From assembly GCA_944326115.1 (NCBI GenBank), contig CALVCQ010000011.1, positions 1 through 57,921 on the forward strand: 57,921 nucleotides of DNA. The letters are read 5' to 3'. The DNA comes from Candidatus Gastranaerophilales bacterium. GTDB taxonomy: Bacteria > Cyanobacteriota > Vampirovibrionia > Gastranaerophilales > Gastranaerophilaceae. A model generated the notes under the pieces. That model saw only the letters and a program-made list of their open reading frames with translations, was not told the origin of the DNA and searched no databases. Position numbers and translations under genes: made by a program. Below, piece by piece: positions 52,461 to 57,921 of the stretch (position 1 is its first letter; each line of letters begins with the position of its first letter).

Positions 52461-53306
52461 CTAATCGGGTCTGGTTCTGTAATAACTTTTAACTTTTGTT
52501 CCATCTGCTCTGGAATAAGAATTAACAAAAACCATGCCGGCATCGGCAGCCTGTTTGTTTGTTGGTATACCTATTGTTTTGCTCTGGTATTCTATAGCTT
52601 TTTTATTCGCATTGATTTCTTCCTGTGACATATTATTTATAGCTTCTTTTGTGTATATTTTATTTGATTTTGTTACTTCATTTATGTAATTGGCATAGTC
52701 AGCTTTTGTATCAAAATTGTTATTTAAATATACGTTATAAGATATACCTGTTTTTAAAATATTATTCCCGGCTTCCCCTGTAGTTTTTATGGCTTTTTCA
52801 GGTGAAAAGTTTGTCAATTTCTTATTTTTATCTGCTGTATATGCTTTTAAGTAATATGTATCTATTTGCTCCTGAGAGGGTGTTTTATTATTTGCCCATA
52901 ATTTTTCGGATACGGACTGCACTGCTTTTTCACTGGCAAACTCTATAATACGACCACAAGCTTTATTTCCAAAATATGATCCAATTCCTCCACCTAAAGT
53001 GGCTCCTGTACCTACTGCATTAATATTACCTAATGTAGTACCAACAGTAGCTCCAATCTCTGTTCCAACCAGCATACCAATTGAGATACATTCTTCTGTT
53101 GTCGCAAAACTAATACTTTCTCTTAATACTGCACCAGTACCAAGTTCAAAATAAATCATTTGTTCTATTTGTTTTGTGCTATATCCTTTTTTTAGTAATT
53201 CGTTATATCATTTTTTAATATATTTTTTATTATAATTGCTTTCTTTTTTAATTTTTTTACCAGGTTTTATTATACTGTTATAATATTTACCAACTTGTCT
53301 CAACAT
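52461..53306 (-). pseudogene. Effector-like protein with glycine-zipper and shared C-terminal domain, in-frame TGA
   Basis: The ATG at 53,306 has a GGAG site and the frame stays open to 52,461 except for a TGA at 53,208-53,210 (codon 33), in the context IKK-stop-YNELLKKGYS. The internal start at 53,159 has no ribosome site. After the stop come a membrane-inserting Gly-rich segment (EIGATVGTTLGNINAVGTGA) and a helical middle. The C-terminal 75 residues (IYTKEAINNMSQEEINANKK, KTIGIPT, SYSRADGTKVKSYYRTRPD) are shared with two other proteins here. A nonsense mutation from TGG is the simplest reading. Confidence 0.7.
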
Positions 53307-53324
53307 ATAAAAATCTCCATTAAA

Positions 53325-53358
53325 CAATTAGAGCAGATGCATAAATCTGCCCTAATTG
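53325..53358 (-). terminator. Hairpin between portal group and effector-like gene
   Basis: CAATTAGaGCAGAT / ATCTGCcCTAATTG, a 14-bp stem with one mismatch, lies between the stop of the small membrane protein and the start of the effector-like gene. It has no strong T-run, so it may be a partial terminator or a processing site. Confidence 0.6.
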
Positions 53359-53373
53359 TCATAAGGTATTACA

Positions 53374-53670
53374 CTAATTATCGAAAAATTTTATCTGTAA
53401 ATATATAAAGAATAGAACAATAGCAGCTATAAAAAATTTTATTAAAAATTCCTTCCAAAAAGGCAATTTTTTTATTTTTGATTTATTTGTAGCATCTGAA
53501 TTAATTCCAGAAGTAGTTATATCAAAACAAGTGTCTAAAATCCAGTCCACAATAATATCAAATATAAAGAAAGTTAAAATTCCTATATTAGAGTCTAAAA
53601 ACTTTTTGGTTTTTCTATTTGCTTTCAGTTTTTCATTTTCTATAATTACTTTTTTCTGATTTTTGTCCAT
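53374..53670 (-). CDS. Small two-helix membrane protein
   Basis: 98 aa. A basic N-terminus (ENEKLKANRKTKK) precedes a first helix (IGILTFFIFDIIVDWIL), a Cys/Ser/Thr/Asn loop and a second helix near the end (FFIAAIVLFFIYLQI). No family. Placed between portal and the effector-like gene, it may be an immunity or accessory protein. Confidence 0.55.
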   Translation of the reverse strand: MDKNQKKVIIENEKLKANRKTKKFLDSNIGILTFFIFDIIVDWILDTCFDITTSGINSDATNKSKIKKLPFWKEFLIKFFIAAIVLFFIYLQIKFFDN

Positions 53671-53706
53671 ATTCTAATCTTAACATATTTACAGTCTTAT
53701 TATTTA

Positions 53707-55203
53707 TCATATTTTCTGTTTTTCGTTCACTATTTTATATTCTTCGGTTTCTATCGGATTTGAAGATTCTGTATCGGGATTTTCTTTGTCCTGATTATCA
53801 TTACGCATTTGTTCAAGAGCATCCTTCAATGACATTTGTCCGTCTTGACTGTTCATATTCTGTTCTTCATTTATTCTTTCTATTTCTGCCATAGCATCCT
53901 CTTCCGATACATTATCCAACGTCATTATAGTAGTCAGCTTGCTCTGCGTACCCGCTGCAACCCTGCTGTTTTCCGTAGCTACCATTTCTGAGTAATCAGA
54001 AGGTATCGGCTCACCCCAGGCAACATTTACACTGTCAACCGGTGTTGAATTCAATGCCATTGCACATTTAACAACATTCTGAATAGTTGAAGTAAAAGAC
54101 ACCTGCTTTATGTCATCTACTTTAGAAAGCGCTGCAATAAAAATTTTGCGTAAACTTTCGCCGGACATATTGCCTGAAATATCCAGCCCGTAAGCTTGCG
54201 GAGGAGTTTTTGTCAATATATAAAAGAAACTCATCAGCATATCCAGATGTTTTTGTATAGCATCAGCCTGAAGATCAGCCGTAATATATTCCGGCTTTAT
54301 GCCGTCAGTACCGACTTTTAAAAAGTCTGTATCAGGGAATATTCTCTCATTTGTAACTGGGTTCATCTCCAGATTCTGTTCACTGCCGGATAGTTTTGGG
54401 TTTGCATGCCTGTTAATGATTTTGGAATTCTGGCTTACTGTAAGCATGATTTCTTCGACAATTGATTTACAGCGTTTGTAATCACTTTCGCCGAAATATG
54501 AATCACTTTCTGTAGTATTTTTTGTCGGAAATACAAGAAAATCCTCCCAGTAATCGGAAAAATCATCTACAGGTAAAGTGTTAAACATTGCCATTTCGTC
54601 TTCTTCAAGAAGTCTTCCGAAAGTACCGTTATTCGATGTCCAGATTTCATTTTCAACATAGCCTTTGTGGTGTTTTTCCACTTTCTTAAACTCTTTTTTT
54701 GCACCGTTTTCAATGATTTCTAAGGGATACACAAGAATATGTCCTTCAATATCATTTAAGTTGCCCTGTTTAAAAACCGGTATCCAGCAATCCGGACAGA
54801 CAGAAAATATTTTTACTTTGCCGTTTTCAAGAGCGGCTTTAAAAATTCCGTTGCCAAAACGTGAATTGTCTATATACACCTCTTTTAAAACGGAAATAAA
54901 ATTGTTTTCCTTCGATATTTCCTCCCACACGGATTGTTTAGAGTCATCGACATTGACTGTAATACCTTGATTTGTCAAAAAACCTTTGAAAAAGTCTGTC
55001 AGAGCCCAGAAAAGATTTATATTGATTAAAGACTGGGCTGTTGTGTTATCAAGAGGATAACGTTTTCTAATCTTCAATACTGTAGAACTAAAGGCTTTTG
55101 TAAAATCACCGTCGTACAGATTTCTGTAATCTTCATAATCAGATAGTCTTTTAATTGTGTCTGAATCGTATCTGGCGTTTTTAATGTCAAAGTTTGTGAA
55201 CAT
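53707..55203 (-). CDS. Portal protein
   Basis: 498 aa from the ATG at 55,203 (GAGG six bases upstream). SPP1 gp6-like features: LININLFWALTDFFKGFLTN, VYIDNSRFGNGIFKAALENG, then LTKTPPQAYGLDISGNMSGE and SLRKIFIAALSKVDDIK, the conserved core near the tunnel loop. The acidic, Gln/Asn-rich tail (EQMRNDNQDKENPDTESSNP) is typical of portals. Twelve copies form the DNA channel and dock terminase. Confidence 0.85.
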   Translation of the reverse strand: MFTNFDIKNARYDSDTIKRLSDYEDYRNLYDGDFTKAFSSTVLKIRKRYPLDNTTAQSLININLFWALTDFFKGFLTNQGITVNVDDSKQSVWEEISKENNFISVLKEVYIDNSRFGNGIFKAALENGKVKIFSVCPDCWIPVFKQGNLNDIEGHILVYPLEIIENGAKKEFKKVEKHHKGYVENEIWTSNNGTFGRLLEEDEMAMFNTLPVDDFSDYWEDFLVFPTKNTTESDSYFGESDYKRCKSIVEEIMLTVSQNSKIINRHANPKLSGSEQNLEMNPVTNERIFPDTDFLKVGTDGIKPEYITADLQADAIQKHLDMLMSFFYILTKTPPQAYGLDISGNMSGESLRKIFIAALSKVDDIKQVSFTSTIQNVVKCAMALNSTPVDSVNVAWGEPIPSDYSEMVATENSRVAAGTQSKLTTIMTLDNVSEEDAMAEIERINEEQNMNSQDGQMSLKDALEQMRNDNQDKENPDTESSNPIETEEYKIVNEKQKI

Positions 55204-55428
55204 TTTTACCTCATTTCTTTCTGTTTTTGTATAAATCTGCATCAAAAAAACATCTGTTAAGATGCTCTGCTTTTTGTTTTGTTAGATTAATTAGAATAAT
55301 TTCTAATTTTTTGATAATTAGCTTTTCTATATATGTTAAATTTTTTGTAGTAAATTTTTAAGAAGTGCTTGTTAGTATAGTGATAATATTTATTATGTAG
55401 CGGATTTTAAGCTTTACAAGAAAAAATG

Positions 55429-56595
55429 CTACCCTCTCGGATAAGACCTGTAATAATCCTCAACTTTCCTTCCGTCACCGGTTGTGTAACCTGATACATG
55501 CACCATTCCGCTGCCTTTTTTAGCAGCTGTTTTTTGTGCCTGTGATTTTGTCGGGATTCCTATTGTTTTTCTTTGATATCTTATTGCTTTTTCATTCTTT
55601 TGATATTCTGAACGGGACATTTTTTCTATTTCTTCTTTTGTAAATATCCTGTCATTTTCCAGATGCGGATTTTTGTAGTCTTTTGGAATTTCTCCGCTAA
55701 ATCTTTTATCTATTGCATCTGATTCCATGTATATTTTGTTTGTAAAGTCTTTAAGTTTTTGGTACTGGTTATCCAGCATATTTTTTAATGTTTTTCCTGT
55801 TATCTTTGGAGTATCTTTGCTGGTTGTGTTTTTGCTGCTGCTTTTTAGCATTGATTCGTATAACATATCCTGATATCTCTGTAATTTTTCATCATTATCT
55901 TTTTGAAGTTGTTTTAGTAAATTATTATCTGTTACACGCTTTATTGGATTAATATTAAAATAATTATCGTAATCCAAACTGTCTAATCTGTTTTTTAATT
56001 TATTTATTCTATTCGACCAGCCTTTTCCAAAACTGGCACGATTCTTATCAGTTGAATAATTATCCAACCTAAGTTCAAGATATTTGTCCAAATTGCCATT
56101 TGATTTTTTCACAAGTCTGCTATTTACCGGATTACCGAGATTAACTTCTCCATCAAAAGCAGCCAGTGCCATTTTCTTCGACATTTCAGGCTTAACAGCC
56201 TTTAACCAATAATCTTCATAATATATTTTTTTTGCTTCTTCTTTAGTGAGATTTTTTACATTATTTTTAGGCAAATTTTTTCTTATTCTGTATTTATCAT
56301 ATGTATTTTGCGTTATACCCATGTTCGTAGCCCTTCCAGGGTCATTAGGATGGTTAACATAACCACCCTCAATTTCAAATTTTTCATATTGTCAACTGAC
56401 TCCGACTACTTGTTGAACCTGTGCAATAAGCAAGTTCAATATTTAACAATAAGTCCGGCACAGTCAACAAGCGCATGGGGTCACTTCCGTAAAATGCTAG
56501 ACTCGGCGCCACTCGCACTCCGTGTACCACTCCTACAAGCGAGGTCCCACTCAGACAATATAATCCATAGCTTCATCAAAAAAATCTTCTTTCAT
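55429..56595 (-). pseudogene. GH108-type lysozyme with shared C-terminal domain, interrupted by repeat B
   Basis: The ATG at 56,595 (AGAAAGGATTTT site) opens MKEDFFDEAMDYIV and hits TGA inside a repeat-B copy. On the other side the same frame resumes YEKFEIEGGYVNHPNDPGRA, then TNMGITQNTYDKYRI, the GH108 catalytic region with its Glu. Removing 174 bases restores one frame. The enzyme domain (about 150 residues) is followed by a coiled-coil linker and the C-terminal domain IFTKEEIEKMSRSEYQKNEK, KTIGIPT, GYTTGDGRKVEDYYRSYPRG. An internal start at 56,322 lacks the catalytic Glu. Confidence 0.8.
56388..56559 (+). mobile_element. Repeat B copy inserted in a lysozyme gene
   Basis: 172 bases from ATTGTC to GACAAT, nearly identical to 41,777-41,948. 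The codon TAT (or the dinucleotide AT) is duplicated on both sides, as after a target-site duplication, and deletion of the element rejoins a GH108 reading frame. No transposase is encoded, so it is a non-autonomous, MITE-like element moved by an unknown enzyme. Confidence 0.75.
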
Positions 56596-56683
56596 AAAAT
56601 CCTTTCTTTAATTAAACAGATAAAGCCACAAATATGCAGCTTTACCTGTATTTTCTACAAAATTATAACAATTTGTTTTTTAG

Positions 56684-57214
56684 TTAAAATTCCAGAATTT
56701 GAACATACTCTTTTTGGGAGTATCTATGCCAAAAATATAAGTTTATGTTTTTATGTCCTTGTTTTTTTATATCACTTACAATATCAATTCTGTGAATACC
56801 GGAATATTGTTGTTTTTCGTAAATATTTATATACTCGTCCCCCTGTTTTTTGAGTATAAAAAATGCACAAAATTCAGTTCCGCAATAAGGCGTTATTTCG
56901 TACGAACCGATTATTTCGTCAACACCGTCATTATCAATATCATTAGCCAGCGCCCATAAAACATCTTTATACAATTCAGGGTAGCCCGTTTCACCGTCTT
57001 CTTTAGTATAAGTATACTGTTTGATATCTTTGTTTAAATATTCAAATAAAATATCTTTTGCTTTGCTATCGGCTTCTCTTAAATCTTTTATATTATAAGA
57101 TTCAATGTCAAATACTCTTCCGTTGATATCAATATATCCGTTAAAACATAAAAAACCGACAATGGTAAAAACATACAGAAATATAAATAAAATTGTTAAT
57201 GTTCTTTTTTTCAT
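56684..57214 (-). CDS. Secreted protein with DxDxDG loop, paralogue 2
   Basis: 176 aa. An N-terminal signal or anchor helix (TILFIFLYVFTIVGFLCF), a helix AKDILFEYLNKDI, then LANDIDNDGVDEIIGSYEI and a YCGTEFCAFFILKKQ strand. Two Cys in YCGTEFC match the Cys pair of paralogue 3. It lies just upstream of the interrupted lysozyme gene on the same strand. Periplasmic partner or immunity protein is a guess from context. Confidence 0.65.
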   Translation of the reverse strand: MKKRTLTILFIFLYVFTIVGFLCFNGYIDINGRVFDIESYNIKDLREADSKAKDILFEYLNKDIKQYTYTKEDGETGYPELYKDVLWALANDIDNDGVDEIIGSYEITPYCGTEFCAFFILKKQGDEYINIYEKQQYSGIHRIDIVSDIKKQGHKNINLYFWHRYSQKEYVQILEF

Positions 57215-57238
57215 GAAACGCCTTTTTTCAATATAAAA

Positions 57239-57811
57239 CTAATTTTCAATCTTGCTATAGCGCAAAATCCTATCACCATTTTTACAAGTGCTAAACAGGT
57301 ATAAATCATAAAAATTATTTGTCTTGTTTTTTAAAACTCTTATTTTATAAAATTCTCTGTTGAAAAGTATATAACTAATACTTTTATAACTTTTTTTAAA
57401 CTTATATCTTTGTAAAATATTAAAACAATATATTGTAGAACCGCAGCAAACAGAATCATTTGCACCAATAATTTCTGGTATTCCGTCCTGATTCAAATCA
57501 AAAGTCACTGTCCAAATGTTTTTCTGTAAACCGTGATTTCTTAACAGACATTCATCATCACATTGTTTGCTTTCGTAGTCTGTTATATCTTTTTTCAGAT
57601 AATTCCAAAATAAGTCTTTTGCGGAAGAATTATTTTGTTGCATATTAAATAATTCATATTCTGCTAAATACTCTGCTCTTTTATATTTTGATATCTCTGA
57701 ATAATCATATATGTATTGATACGCAAAAATTGATTTATTTTTGTTAATAAAATATAAACAGCAAATTACTGCAATTATACAAACAGATATTTTGATACAA
57801 AATTGTTTCAT
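57239..57811 (-). CDS. Secreted protein with DxNxDG loop, paralogue 3
   Basis: 190 aa. Signal or anchor helix (KISVCIIAVICCLYFINK), helix AKDLFWNYLKKDI, then VTFDLNQDGIPEIIGANDS and a CCGSTIYCFNIL strand. It is the next gene after the truncated effector-like frame at the window end and 24 bases before paralogue 2. The D.N.DG..E.IG loop looks like a calcium-binding VCBS/EF-hand-type loop; metal binding is inference. Confidence 0.65.
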   Translation of the reverse strand: MKQFCIKISVCIIAVICCLYFINKNKSIFAYQYIYDYSEISKYKRAEYLAEYELFNMQQNNSSAKDLFWNYLKKDITDYESKQCDDECLLRNHGLQKNIWTVTFDLNQDGIPEIIGANDSVCCGSTIYCFNILQRYKFKKSYKSISYILFNREFYKIRVLKNKTNNFYDLYLFSTCKNGDRILRYSKIEN

Positions 57812-57887
57812 ACATATATTATGAAATGTATTAACTTATAATTATTTATCATATTTTCCGTTTATGTAACAGTAAAAATTCTTATAT

Positions 57888-57921
57888 TTAACTTCTCGGA
57901 TAAGACCTGTAATAATCCTCA
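57888..57921 (-). CDS. 3' end of a third protein with the shared C-terminal domain (partial)
   Basis: The last codons before the TAA at 57,888-57,890 read EDYYRSYPRS, almost identical in DNA to the end of the lysozyme gene at 55,432-55,465. The rest lies outside the window. This makes three genes with the same C-terminal ending around the portal gene. Confidence 0.7.
   Translation of the reverse strand, partial: EDYYRSYPRS

Overview
The window is AT-rich DNA of a bacterium that carries a prophage. The host genes (type I glutamine synthetase, RNase HIII, ROK kinase, a FliO-like protein, a sialic-acid-synthase-family enzyme) fit a Gram-negative-type, flagellum-capable lineage. Several large proteins have no recognisable family but share a style (N-termini such as MVNGVSGYNNN, or short proteins with an FKG or FGQ motif near the start) that I associate with the non-photosynthetic cyanobacterial relatives of animal guts (Gastranaerophilales/Vampirovibrionia). 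That assignment is inference from style, not from a marker gene.

Bases 1-26,600 are chromosomal housekeeping and accessory genes on both strands. In order: hairpin repeats; a ketopantoate reductase and SIMPL-protein pair; a small membrane transporter-like protein; an LTXXQ periplasmic protein; a PAS histidine kinase; an acetyltransferase; glutamine synthetase; then a co-directional run FliO - NeuB family - KdsC-like phosphatase - TPR protein - aspartokinase - uridine-kinase-like - CopG. After that come a lineage-specific glycine-zipper protein, a 5'-nucleotidase, a giant AsmA-type protein, RNase HIII, two unknown proteins and a ROK glucokinase.

Bases 26,600-28,100 are a gene-free patch of dispersed repeats. 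From 28,120 to the end lies a siphovirus-like prophage whose late genes are all on the minus strand. Reading in gene direction (right to left): lysozyme-type and other effector-like genes with small secreted partners (57.9-55.4 kb), portal, a second effector/partner group including an LprI-type lysozyme inhibitor (53.3-51.4 kb), scaffold, capsid, connectors, tail tube, repeats, small and large terminase, a tail assembly chaperone with a -1 frameshift extension, the cassette array described next, tape measure, NlpC/P60-like protein, J-like tip protein, discoidin-type fibre, fibre chaperone, holin and endolysin. No integrase, repressor or replication gene is visible, and the right boundary lies beyond the window.

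The most remarkable region is 36.2-41.6 kb. Eight paralogous secreted proteins (171-176 aa) are encoded head to tail on the plus strand, against the phage late operon. Each is preceded by a divergently oriented copy of the 5' end of the tape-measure gene: one leads into the intact tape-measure gene and seven are truncated; an eighth, decayed copy closes the array with no partner. The start codons of each divergent pair are about 30 bases apart. That gap holds the Shine-Dalgarno of the tape-measure copy and a TATAAT/TATACT-like box placed so close to the secreted gene that its mRNA should be leaderless. I read this as an accumulated array of 'tape-measure start + secreted partner' cassettes, plausibly superinfection-exclusion proteins kept from successive recombination events. 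The structure is seen; the function is inference.

Two families of short repeats (A, about 285 bp; B, 172-278 bp) form a nested inverted arrangement A1-A2-B ... B'-A2'-A1' around a 17-kb piece of the prophage. One B copy has inserted into a lysozyme gene, so B behaves like a small mobile element.
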